Origin: Neospora caninum Liverpool
Lineage: Eukaryota > Apicomplexa > Conoidasida > Eucoccidiorida > Sarcocystidae
Direction of reading: 5' to 3'
Length of the DNA stretch: 64,000 nt
Assembly: GCF_000208865.1 (NCBI RefSeq)
Contig: NC_018397.1
Location: forward strand, 2,728,001-2,792,000
Both the position numbers and the translations under genes were made by a program. This document shows positions 49,001-59,335 of the stretch, in pieces. Every line of letters starts with the position of its first letter. Within the stretch, counting starts at the first letter, position 1. The notes beneath the pieces are model-generated. The model made no database searches. It worked only from the letters and a program-made list of their open reading frames with translations, and was not told the DNA's origin.

Positions 49001-52000
49001 AAAAGTCAAGAAAGACGGGCGAACTAAGAGAGAGGCGGAATGGAGAGAAAAACCATGAGTATCACGCGCCCGCATAGCGATACGCCTTCAGATGCGGGCG
49101 TCAGTGGTAGAGATGCCCATGTATTGGCGCGCCGGGCGGATACCTAGGCGAGCGGGTAGGGGAGTGAAATGTCGGCTCGATCGAAACTTCTTCTCGACGC
49201 GGACATGAGGCGGAGACACTTGGTAGATGGAGGGTCCATTCCCCGAGGAGACACAATCGAGAGCGGCCATCGCTTGGGTTCCTCTTTGTCTTTTCCGGTC
49301 GTCTTCAGCTACTTCAAGTGTTTTCCTCTTCCGGGACCGCTGATCGTCGTCGCGATCTTCACGGCCATCACGTACCTGTGCCGCCTGGACGAGAAATTTG
49401 GGGTAAAAGTTATCGGTCTCATTCCCGACGGGTTTCCGTCCGCGCGTCTTCCGTCCTTCTACGTCCCGGTCCTGCCGGCTAGTAAGTTGCGCATCAGACG
49501 GGGTTCGAAACGCCAGTGAAGACGGAGCAAAAGGGGTTCTGGGAAAATGTGAAGTTCGCCACACAGTGCCGCGACATGACGAAGCCGCAAGTGCATGCGT
49601 GCTGCTGGTTGTAGATGGAGGGGTACAGCAGGGATTTCTTCCGGTTCCTGACAGCCGCAGAGATCCGTCCTGGTGCCTCGGGGTATCCTAATTGCTCTGA
49701 GGCGAGACGAGAAGGGACTTGACGGTGCGTTCTTGGCTAGCTCTGCCGAGCCAGCAAGTGGACTGCGAGTCTCCCATCTTTGTCAGGTGACCTCGACGGC
49801 AGCGCAGTCACCTATCGACTGGCGTTCCTCGACGTCCTGCGCGAGGCGTTCCCGTTGACAGTGATGTTCTTCATCATTCACATCTCCATCGCGAAAACGA
49901 TCACGCAGCAAAAGAAAGTACTGCTTTAAGAGAGAGAGGCAGAGAAGAATGCAACGGTTGCGCGCGACCGTGCCGCCGGGTCTTGCATCTGTGCGGCGTC
50001 GCCAAGTCTCCACGGCTTCTCCCCATTCCACGGGTTCTGATAAGTCCTGTGATGAGTTGATCGAGGACCAGATGCCTCGGGTGTCCCTCGCGACTCTGCA
50101 CCTAGGTTCTGAAGGTTTGCAGATGCTCCGGACGAAACCATATCTCTCATGCAACGTGGCGTGGGTGTATTTCTGGACGGGCAGTACGGGTCGCAGACTT
50201 CACAGAGCTGACAGTCAGTGGGCGACGAGCAAGAAACCAATCGGCGACTCGTCACCGATTGCCTCCGATGGGTCTAGGCTTCACCCCCGCCGCCGCGGTC
50301 GCATCAAACGTTTCCACTTCCCTGACGCGCTAGCGCCCTTGCGTTTGTCTGCCTTGACCCCCCGCTCCACTGTTTTTGGATTCAATGCATACGCGCGAGG
50401 CCTCGCCTTCTGCATGCGTCCAGCGCAGGATCTGTTGGACTGCGTGCGTCGGCTTACCGGGTTTTCTTCGCGCTTCACTTCTGCCGCGTTGGCTGGTGCT
50501 GTGCTGTACCCTGCAGACGTATCAGATTGATCCGGACCAGGAGCTGACGGCTCTGGCCTTCTGCAACTTCTTGGGCTCCTTCTTCCAGTGCTTCCCGTGC
50601 GCCACGTCTCTGTCGCGCACGTCGGTCGTCTCGGCGACAGGCGCACACACGCAGCTTCACAACATCAGCAACGTATTGGTGATGATTCTCACGCTCTCCC
50701 TCATTACCCCGCTCCTGTACTTCCTTCCCAACGCCGTCCTGGCCGCTGTCGTCCTCTTTGGGGTCTATGGCATGATGGATTTCTCCGAGTTCTTCCGGCT
50801 CTGCAGAATCGGTAGGCAGGAAAACGCGCAAGGCGGCGCCGGCAGCCCCGCGTTCGGGCCCGGAGCACCCAGGGAAGAGAGCTCCCCCGCCTGGATGTCT
50901 GGTTTAGTTTTTTTATCTACTTTTGTCCCTCTCGATCGCAGGCTGTGCGGCCGTGTTGGAGCAAAAGACGTAGTGGGGAAGGGGAGCGGGACGCGCGTTG
51001 CCAGAAGCGACGGCAGGCTCGGTGGCAAACCCGAGCGGGGACATGCAAACGCCACAGGAAAAAAGAGGGGACCCGCGCGGGTATCCGCCGGGCGCATGAA
51101 CGCACAGAGAACGTATGCCGAAAGAGAGATTGTTGAACAACAAACGTGCAGATTCCTGTAGGTTTCGTTTGCGACGTCAACCACAAAACACGCGCGATTC
51201 TGCTCTGTCGCCGACGTCGCTGCCGCCTCAGAGTCCCGGGTGTCAAAGGATCTGGACTGGGTGAGGTGTCTCTCTCGCGTCGAAAGGTGTGCAGACCCTT
51301 TTTCTGCATGTTGTCGCGATCATGGATTGCTTGGCGTCTTCAGGCGGTCTCGACGTCCTCCTCTGGCTGGTCTGCTTCTTCATCACGATCGTCTTTGGCG
51401 CGATGGAGGGGATCCTCGCCTCAATTGTTCTCTCTCTGCTCTGGCTTCTGCGCAAGACGGCGCGACCGCAGTGCATCGTCTTGGGGCGTCTCCCGCAAAC
51501 CTACATCTACAGGAACATCGAGCGGTTTCGCATGGCGAAAGAGGAGCCTGGTGAGATGCACCTTGAGGTGAAGCGGTCGGCGAGCACTCTCGCAGGCCGG
51601 AGAGACAGTGAACAAGGCGAGCGAACGGAGACCGGCAGACAGGCGACGGAGAACGCCTGACAGAAAGAGGCAGGAGCGGGAGCGGGGGGGGGGGGGGTTA
51701 AGCGCGCGCGAGGGGAGATGGCGCAGAGGGCGAGGCGTCGAATTGAGACACGAGAGGAGGCCGCGTTGCATCCCGTTTCCCTTGTTTCGCCGCGTGCAGG
51801 CATCAAAGTCGTACGCTTCGACGCGTCTCTAAACTTCAGCAACAGCGACTACTTTGACAGCCGTGTTCGGCAGAAACTGGAGCCGTCAACGCGGTACCTC
51901 ATCATTGACGGATCGTCGATCAATGACTTGGATGTGACTTCGATTCGCATGCTTCAGCGCCTGTGTGCGTACCTACGGCAGCAAGGAATTATCATGTTGT

Positions 52001-54476
52001 TCGCCAACTGGAAAGGCCCCATGCGCGATTTCCTACAGAGAGCTCAGTTCTACGAAACGCTTCCTCCAGAACACTGCTTCCTCTCTCTCCACGATGCTGT
52101 TTTTTGGGCGAAACGGAAGCTCGCTGCGGAACAGAAAGTAGGTGCATGCGCGAGCCGCAGGAAACAAATCAGGCGTTTTTGAAGTCCAGTTGCAGATCCG
52201 GAGGTGTGCAAGAGGCGCGAAATCGCTGCAGACCGTCGCGATGCCGACATACCCCGCCCGCGCTTCGGATCGTGACGGTTCGGTGGTTCACCCTTTCTCT
52301 TTGCCCAGAAATGGCGAAACCGACGTCAGGTTCCAAAGGCCTGCATGCACGTGTTCGATCTTTTATATTCGAACTCGAGTGCAAAGCCGCGAGTCCGCAC
52401 GCTTCTCTCTTCTTTTTAGTGTTTTCGGTGTGTATTGCGCGGTGTCCAGCGACAGACGGAATCTGTCGGGGGTGAAGCACGGTATCAGCCAGTTTTTTGT
52501 CGCGTGGCTCCCGTAGCAAGGAGAACAGGCGCTTCTTCCCACATATGTGTGTTTTCGTAGCTTGCGCGCGAAGGCGAGCATTCTTCCTTGACTGCGCGGG
52601 ACGCCGCTGCGCCTCTCGAACCCTTCTACTGGCAAAGCAAACGAGGCGGCACGAGCGACGTGCGCATGTTGCCAGAGGGCGTCGCGGGCGCGGTCGAGGC
52701 CGGGCAGAGCTTGAGTTGCTTGCCCACGACGGAGTGCGTCGTCCCGTCTCTCGACTTGTCGGTAGCAACCTGCACCGCGTCGCCTGTGGTGTGTGTCGAC
52801 GAAGCCGAGAAAGACAGCAGCAAGAGGTCGAGAGAAGACAGAAGGGAAGAAGGCGAACGCCTCGGTTCGCTAGCGAAGGTGCACAAGCAAAACGGGACTC
52901 TGTCTATTGTCGCTCCTCCCGGTTCACCTACTGGAGAAGGGGCCGCCGGCTCGCTGATTCCTGTGGAGCTGAGTGCAGTCGCCTGCGGCAGCGAGATCGC
53001 CACCCTACCGCAGTCTCTCAGTCGACCGGGAGGACCAGATCCCTCACAGACACGCCGCGAAGGCGAAGAAAGGGCGAGATACGATGCAAGGAACGCAGCG
53101 TGCAGGGTCGAGAGAGGTGTAACGGGACCTCCGTCCTCCTCACCTAGCAGCACGGTGGTCCAGGATGACTCGACACCGTAAGTTTGGAAACTTTGCACAC
53201 GCAAAGATAGGTCTGGATACGAATGATGCGTATCTGTATCTGCTTGCATGTGTCAGGTGTGTTTGCGTCCGTTGCCGATATCGCACTGAGGGGTTATTTG
53301 ATCCAAATCGCGCATGCATGCGTTTCGAATGGCGGTTCCTCATCGCGTGCATGCGCATGCGGTTGGCGCCACGTCCCGGAAAGAAGAGGAACGCACGACG
53401 CCCGCCACAACTGCGTCGCGCTGTCGCTGTCTCTATTGCTGTCACCTTGCATTTCCTCCGGTCCTTCGCTCGCTGCGTCGCGTTTTCTCCTTTTCCGGTC
53501 ACCACGCCTCCTTTCGGTTCGCACGTCTCTCTTCTTTCGATTCCCGCCCACTGCTCTCTTAGTGTTTCCCCTTCTTTTCTCAGCGGGGAGCCTGCGCGCC
53601 GGCGATCCTTCAGTGAAGTCTTTCCATGCCTAGTGCGCCGTCTGAGCTCTGTGGCGAGTACGGCAAAAACCACGGAGGCAGACGGGGACGCGGCGCCGAA
53701 TCCGAATTCCGCAGCGGCTTCCCTGTCTCCCTCGCGGGCGAACTTGCGCGGCTCCAAGACGTTCTCAAACACCCGGCACAGAGGTGCACGCGCCTCGGCC
53801 ACCCAGAGAGGTATGGCGCCTTCCGGAAGAAGCGAGGAGGAGCGAAACGGCCACAGGGTCGTCTAAGTGGCGTGTAGCGCAGACCGCGCAGCAGGAGCGC
53901 CGGAGGGAGGAAGGCACGAACGGCGGGACGCAGAGACAGAACAGACGAGCTGGAGGAACGGGCACAAGGCCGCGTGTGACGGGGTGCTTTCCACGCTGTG
54001 TTCCAGTTTTTCTCTTAGGCCGCCTGCGTCGCTATGGCCGATCGTCCCTTTGCCCCTTTTTTGACGTAGACCTCGAGTTGGTTGTCGATCGCTCTGCACG
54101 TGTGAATTCTCATCACGTAGATGCCAAGCGTCCCGCGTACTCCGAGCACCGACGCTCAGCTCTCTCCAGGCGTCTAGCGTCTTGTTACGCGCTTTTCTCT
54201 TTTGTGTGTTCAGTCGAGTGGGGCTGGGACGGCCTGAGTGCATGCGACCCAGGGATGATTCGCGTGGTGACAGAAGTCACGGGGACCGGCCGGAGCGTCA
54301 ACTGGGCGGTTCTCCAGACCGGCCGCGATTCGCTACCTGGTGTACCTACGGTTGTGACTGGCGCTGCGCAGCTCGCCGGGCAACGCGAGTCTGACGCGCC
54401 GGCTTTGCCTCGAAGGGACGCCGCTGAGAAGGCGGGGCCTGCAGCTGGAGAAGCGGATCTACCACAAAGGGATTGA
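46038..54476 (+). CDS. SulP-family anion (sulfate) transporter with STAS domain
   Basis: Twelve exons: 46038-46385, 47042-47222, 47652-48186, 48683-48790, 49309-49481, 49787-49917, 50517-50811, 51344-51550, 51800-52137, 52561-53177, 53584-53810, 54214-54476 (1140 residues). ATG 46038 follows an in-frame stop at 46029. SulP proteins are membrane antiporters or symporters of sulfate, bicarbonate or similar anions; the substrate here is unknown. Family marks: ADFFSGISAGVMAVPMGMSY and ANLPPQFGLY in the first helices, then VLSGFSTASAFLIGTSQLKH, YQIDPDQELTALAFCNFLGS and SLSRTSVV. The STAS domain runs from GIKVVRFDASLNFSNSDYFD to the helix with FYETLPPEHC and includes IIDGSSINDLDVTSIRML. Unusual parts are an acidic N-terminus of about 115 residues, a charged insert of about 50 residues after VVVGVSAIEDLL, and a low-complexity C-terminal extension of over 350 residues in the last three exons. 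Exon 11 may instead end at 53783; both donors keep phase. The first nine exons are firm, the tail less so. Confidence 0.9.
47451..47495. repeat. TA-rich microsatellite in SulP intron 2
   Basis: Imperfect TATATATGC and TATATACATATTTATATA repeats between exons 2 and 3. Confidence 0.75.
51684..51697. repeat. G14 homopolymer in SulP intron 8
   Basis: Fourteen consecutive G residues about 100 bases before the exon 9 acceptor; a likely site of length variation. Confidence 0.9.
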
Positions 54477-56520
54477 TCCAGTCACGCGTGGAGTTGATGA
54501 TCGGTCTCCAGTCTTATGTTCGCTGCTTCGTTTGGAGCGAGGAGCCGGTCGGGAACGGGTGTGTGTCTAGCGAAGCGCATGTGTTAAAGATCAAAATCAG
54601 AGGTAGCGAACAGAACAACGTGGTCAGTACCATTCGAAATCAGGCGCTAACCCGCCGCTTGTGTGTCCTCTGACTTACGCGTCGAGGGCCAGGGTGGACG
54701 GAAGTCGCCTGTCGGTCTCTCGTGAAGAAGAGGAGGCAAGCACGACACCAGAAAACCCGGGGAAGAGGCGACGGATTTGGCGTGGCAAACTATCGCCCGG
54801 AGGCCCGGAGGGCGCTTCCGACTCCCTGTTTTCTACGGGTGTTGCTCGCCCCACAGTTGCGAAAAACGGCTGCTGGGGGACGAAACGAGCGAGAGAGTGC
54901 TCCGACGGTGTGTGCGGTGGGTGTCGGGGGCCCAACTAAAAAGTGGAGACTTCAGACGAAGGACCTACGCAAGGCACACGGGCAGTGTAGACGCAGTTTA
55001 TGAGAGAGGCCAGCAATAGCTGTGAACGAGATGGGGTACACGGGGCTGATCTGTTAACCGTGTAAAATGGCAATGCCAGTTTGTTGAGTGTCAGTCACTC
55101 GCCTGTCATCCGATTTTTTTATCTGCTAGTTCCGTGCTTCCGATGAAGCGTGGTTCAGATACAAGGACGTTCCTGCTCGCGGGTCAAATCGCCCTGTAAC
55201 GAATCCACAAATTCTCAAAGTTGTACGGCATCTTTACGCCTGGAGTTTTCTCGAGTCGTTTCTCGCTACGCACGCCGCTGTGGTTTCACGTGAGTCATCA
55301 GTCTCAGGATGCGCAGATCTCAGGCAAATAAATCGTTGAATCCAGGATGGCTTGACGTGCGTTCGCGCAGTAGGGTGTTCCATCTCGCTGTGTACGTGCG
55401 TTGGCGGTGCTGGCGAATGAATAGCGCGCGCCTCTGGCATTTTCACCGGGAGAAACAGTTGTTTGTGAACAGCATGTGACATGTGTTTTTTGCGACCGCA
55501 TAATCCAATGGCTTTTAATCGGTTTTGCTTCCCTGCACCAAAGTGTCTCGCTGTGTGGACTCATAGCATCCAGACGTTTCCACCGTTGGAGCGGCCGCAA
55601 GACCTCTGCTTGGGGTTCCCATTCATTGCACTGCACATATGGTCTCCATTTTGGCTAGAGTCACGCCATTCTCGCTCGTGTGTATGCATAAATGTTTCTA
55701 TGTATGTATGTATGTATGTATGTATGTATGTATATATATATATATATATGGATGTAGGTGATAACTGCTGAAGCGTCTTGTTCTCAAGAACAGCGCGATG
55801 GCCATCAGTGTTGCAAAGCGATAGCAACCTCAGGCGTTGTGTGTCTTTCAGCTATGAACACTGTATTTTTATTGCTTGTTCGCATGCAGAGTGCCGGATC
55901 ACGTGGGCATGTGTCTCCTATTTCCTTGAATTTTTGTGTACCTCGGCGAGCCCGGCAAATGTCGCGGCGTCTGGGTGGTTGGCAGCAACAGTTTACATCC
56001 CAAGTAGCGTTTCTCGCTTATACGAACACACAGGCACGCCGCGACAGGTGATGCGACGGAAAGCCTGGACGCTGGTTTTCTTGTCATGGACGGACGCAGC
56101 ATTCCAGCCGATCCATCGCAACCTTTTCAGCCCCCGATACGCACTGGGTAACAAACTTCGTCGCTTGTTTTTGTTTCTCTCGAGGTCATAAAGCGTTTCG
56201 CTGTTGTCCGGGGACGGCGGGTCAGAAGGAAAAGAGTTGTTTTGCCTTTGTTGATTATAGCCGGAGGAGATATATTGTGTTCCGGCCGTCTCAATGGCAC
56301 ACAAAGAGGCATTCGTTGAGATTCTGTTTTTTTGAGGAGTCATGCTTGGCTCTGTAGTCTTCCTCTACAGACGAGAAGACACCAGTCTTCGCTTACGCAC
56401 ATTTCTGTGGCGTTTACAATGATTGCACTTACGTACTACCGCTGTCTGACTGGCTCATAAGCATTCCGATGAGCGACAAGGAAAGTGTGTTGTTTGTGGA
56501 AGTCGAGTTTTTTTGTTCAG
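54477..56520. other. intergenic region downstream of SulP
   Basis: SulP 3' UTR and spacer. The only structure seen is the TATG/TA microsatellite at 55699-55750. Open frames up to 137 codons on plus (55778-56191) have no support. Confidence 0.4.
55699..55750. repeat. compound (TATG)n-(TA)n microsatellite
   Basis: About eight TATG units followed by about nine TA units. It is intergenic and likely length-variable. Confidence 0.95.
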
Positions 56521-58247
56521 TTCCAATACTGTTGGGTACACGCGCCTCCAGAGCGTTTCCCTTTGGAACATTCCGGAACAGAGTCTGTCTCCGGTGAGTG
56601 TCTGTCGTGTATGCGCATTCGCCGTCCTAAAGAGCTTTGAGTTTTCGAGTCGGACTGTCTCTTCGTCCAAGCCGACGAACAAACCAGGCTGACACGCCGG
56701 TGGATAGTTCGTAATCCTGACAGCCTAAGCGGGGCACGTGTATGAAGACCTCCTCTATCCGTTCCGCTACCGACAAAAGCGATAGTGCTATTGCTATTGA
56801 TAATCTGCGACCAAAACGACAAACGAAATTCCTGTATAATGAAACAGTCAGTTCTCCCCTTAGCTCCCGAAAAGATCGAAGAACACTGTTAGGCAAATAT
56901 CAGTTATCCAATAGTCGCCGACAGTTGTCGAACTGCACTGCTGCGCCGCTCGCCTGTGGTTTGCCGAGGGGTTTCGAACAATAGCTTGCAATTGCTGCAG
57001 AACTCCTGCCGCCGAGAGATAGGGACGTGACTTAATCGTTTCCTGCGCCATGGTGCTTGGTTCATACCTAGACATTCATACGACGGCCGGACGTCGGCTA
57101 GCGAGCAGAGTCTGAAGAGGGGATGGATCCCGGAGACGGGTGATCCTGCCAAACTCGTTTTGGGTCCTAGATTTCTCGAGTGCGAATAATTCACAGGCGA
57201 ACATTCGCGTCAGTGGTAGGGACTAATCAGAACCACCCAAACCAAGAGAGCGAAAACTGGCTCCACCGCTATCGCCTAAATATGGCATCGAGCATCGCTG
57301 CATTTGCGGTTTCTCTCAAACGCCATTTTTGGCCTTTAACGCATTGATTCTGCATTGTGCTGACCACGAGAGAGTGACTAACGTCTCGAGAGGAACCCCG
57401 TCTCTGTGTCACGGCTGTTGAGGTGACCCCCGATGTCGCCGAAACATTCTCATAGACAGCCAGCTTCTTGCGGGCACGACCGGCTGAACGTCCCGTGACT
57501 TCCCGAGTTCGCTTTCGTTCTTGCGGGGTGGTGGTTACTCTCACGCACCGATGGATGACACAACGTGAAGAACAAGTCAGATCTCTTCTTTATCTGCTGC
57601 ATTTAGAGGGCACATGTCTGTCATGAAGCAGAAAATCTTATTCGTTGTCGGTGACTGACAGGCTGGCGCATAAACTCAAAATGAGCATGCTCAGTGAGCT
57701 ATTCAACAGGAGGGGAAAGAGGAATCCCCGTGCAGCGGGAGGTCGCGGACCTGCTGCTGAACACGATGAATCGGTAAGAGCTGTTGTGAATCAAACTCCA
57801 ATCATGTGGATGAAAGATCGCCTCACAGCCATCATGGAGTGGCATCAGTTTGACAATGGAATCAAGTGTCTTGTCTCTCGTGCATATGACTGGTAGCTCG
57901 GCCTTTCTGCAAAAGTTGAGAAGCATCCCGTACGGCCATACTAGCATCTTTGTAGTGGCTTTATGAAATGGTGAACGACGACACGACAGCCTGCTATTGC
58001 CAACTCGGTATCTACAAACCAGCCCGCTGTGCCGCCGGGCTTGTATGTCAAAAAGGTGATCTGCGAGTTTGTGTCTGTTTGCACGTTGTCTGAGTGGTTC
58101 ATTTATTAGGGCAAGGATGCTTTTTCTACCCCCTACACCCTTGCTCTCTGTTCAGCACTGACTGCCTGTTCTTGTGTGAAGTGGGAGGTATGCTGGAGGT
58201 GTTGTCTGTATCAGCTGCGACGTCGGCAGCTTAAAGTGTGGATGTAG
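56521..58247 (+). CDS. tentative exons of an unrecognised gene
   Basis: Three plus-strand pieces have good splice borders and coding-like content, but the middle of the gene is not resolved. 56521-56593 follows TTTTTTTGTTCAG, reads FQYCWVHAPPERFPLEHSGT and ends at CCG|GTGAGT. 57662-57773 follows GACTGACAG, reads LAHKLKMSMLSELFNRRGKR and ends at TCG|GTAAGA. 58215-58247 follows CTGTATCAG and reads LRRRQLKVWM then TAG, in phase with the previous piece. An intermediate exon at about 57171-57216 would carry phase forward but does not close the gap by itself. A minus-strand frame of 91 codons at 57269-57544 (QERKRTREVTGRSAGRARKK) also looks coding and conflicts. Treat this as a place where a gene probably exists rather than as a model. 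Confidence 0.3.
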
Positions 58248-58549
58248 CAGTAAGCAAGACAAGCCATTATTCGCTGGATTTCGATATGAAACAGGCCAGC
58301 GTCTCACGTTTCTAAAGGAACCCATCATACAAGAGCATACAAGTATGTTACGAGCCCATGTGTGATATTTGAGTTGGACTTCTGGTTTAGATCTGGAATG
58401 TCTTGGTTTAGCGGATCCAAGTTCTACTGTGTCGATTGCAGTGGTCGGTTCTGTTCTTTGTCTCATCCTGTTGCGGGTGGGGCTGTGCCCAGCTGATCAC
58501 AGGATGCGGTGCTTCACGTTATCGTCTCAGCGGATGTCCTGTGATTTTC

Positions 58550-59335
58550 ATGAGCAAGGCCGTGATTCTGTGCGTTGCTCTGTGGTTCCAGCAACAACCT
58601 CCGTCGGCTGCGAAAACGAAAGTGAGATCTTCGAGAAGTGTGAAGAATGGAGTGCACTTTCAAAGTGTTTTTGAACCCGCCGGCAACGCCGAAGAAGCGG
58701 CTGAAAGGGGGGAGAGGCGAAGCAAAGGAGGAACTACAGGGCCTTCTAAATTGACGCCTTTTGATTCAGCGGAGTTTCGCAGGCCTCGGCCCCTTCAAAA
58801 TCTGTATAGGCGGCCTCCACGACATGTTGACAGAAATCCAGGACGAGACACTAAAACCTCCGGAGGCATCTCTAGTCAATCGCAGCAACGCGCTTCCCTA
58901 CCGAAGACAGCCGATTCGGAAAGGTGGATTCCCCCGAGTCGAGGCCGAAACGGCAACAGGCTACTATCTTCCCAGGATTTGTCTGAAGCGGACCTCGACT
59001 TGGAAACTGCCGCAAGGATGGTGATTGCGAAAGTGCAAGCAAGTCCGGCGGCGGCCCTGGGCAGGGGTAGAACTCCTCAGGATCCCCTCTCATATCTTTC
59101 GTCCATTGCGCCGAGTGGCTCAGAGTCACCGTTAAAAAACGAGGGTACACCAGTGCACAGTATTACGCGTGCTAATGAAGTACAAAAAGAACAAGAACCC
59201 TCGCAGTCTGTAACAGAACCACTATTCGATGTCTGGAAGTACGTCGCGTGGGAGGGAAGGAAGGAAGCAGAAGGTATACACTTCGAGCCAGAGGCCGCAA
59301 CACAAAAATATGTCGACAGACGTTCCAGGCCATAA
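58550..59335 (+). CDS. small secreted orphan protein, dense-granule-like
   Basis: Single open exon of 261 residues from ATG 58550 to TAA 59333-59335; the frame is also open upstream to an ATG at 58436. I prefer 58550 because it puts a signal-peptide-like segment at the very start (MSKAVILCVALWFQQQPPSA) with a cut site near SAAKT. The rest is hydrophilic, disordered-looking and rich in Ser, Arg, Glu and Pro (RPRPLQNLYRRPPRHVDR), with no second membrane segment, no cysteine pattern and no enzyme motif. Coccidian dense-granule and other exported proteins often look like this, but that is a resemblance only. No RRLxx export motif was seen. The nearest resolved gene on the left is uncertain; the tandem repeat at 59742 lies 400 bases downstream. 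Confidence 0.5.
   Translation: MSKAVILCVALWFQQQPPSAAKTKVRSSRSVKNGVHFQSVFEPAGNAEEAAERGERRSKGGTTGPSKLTPFDSAEFRRPRPLQNLYRRPPRHVDRNPGRDTKTSGGISSQSQQRASLPKTADSERWIPPSRGRNGNRLLSSQDLSEADLDLETAARMVIAKVQASPAAALGRGRTPQDPLSYLSSIAPSGSESPLKNEGTPVHSITRANEVQKEQEPSQSVTEPLFDVWKYVAWEGRKEAEGIHFEPEAATQKYVDRRSRP

Noticed and set aside
52169..53802. Several 200-codon minus-strand frames over the SulP 3' exons
   Set aside because: They mirror the low-complexity tail and contain no motif; the plus strand has phase-matched splicing.
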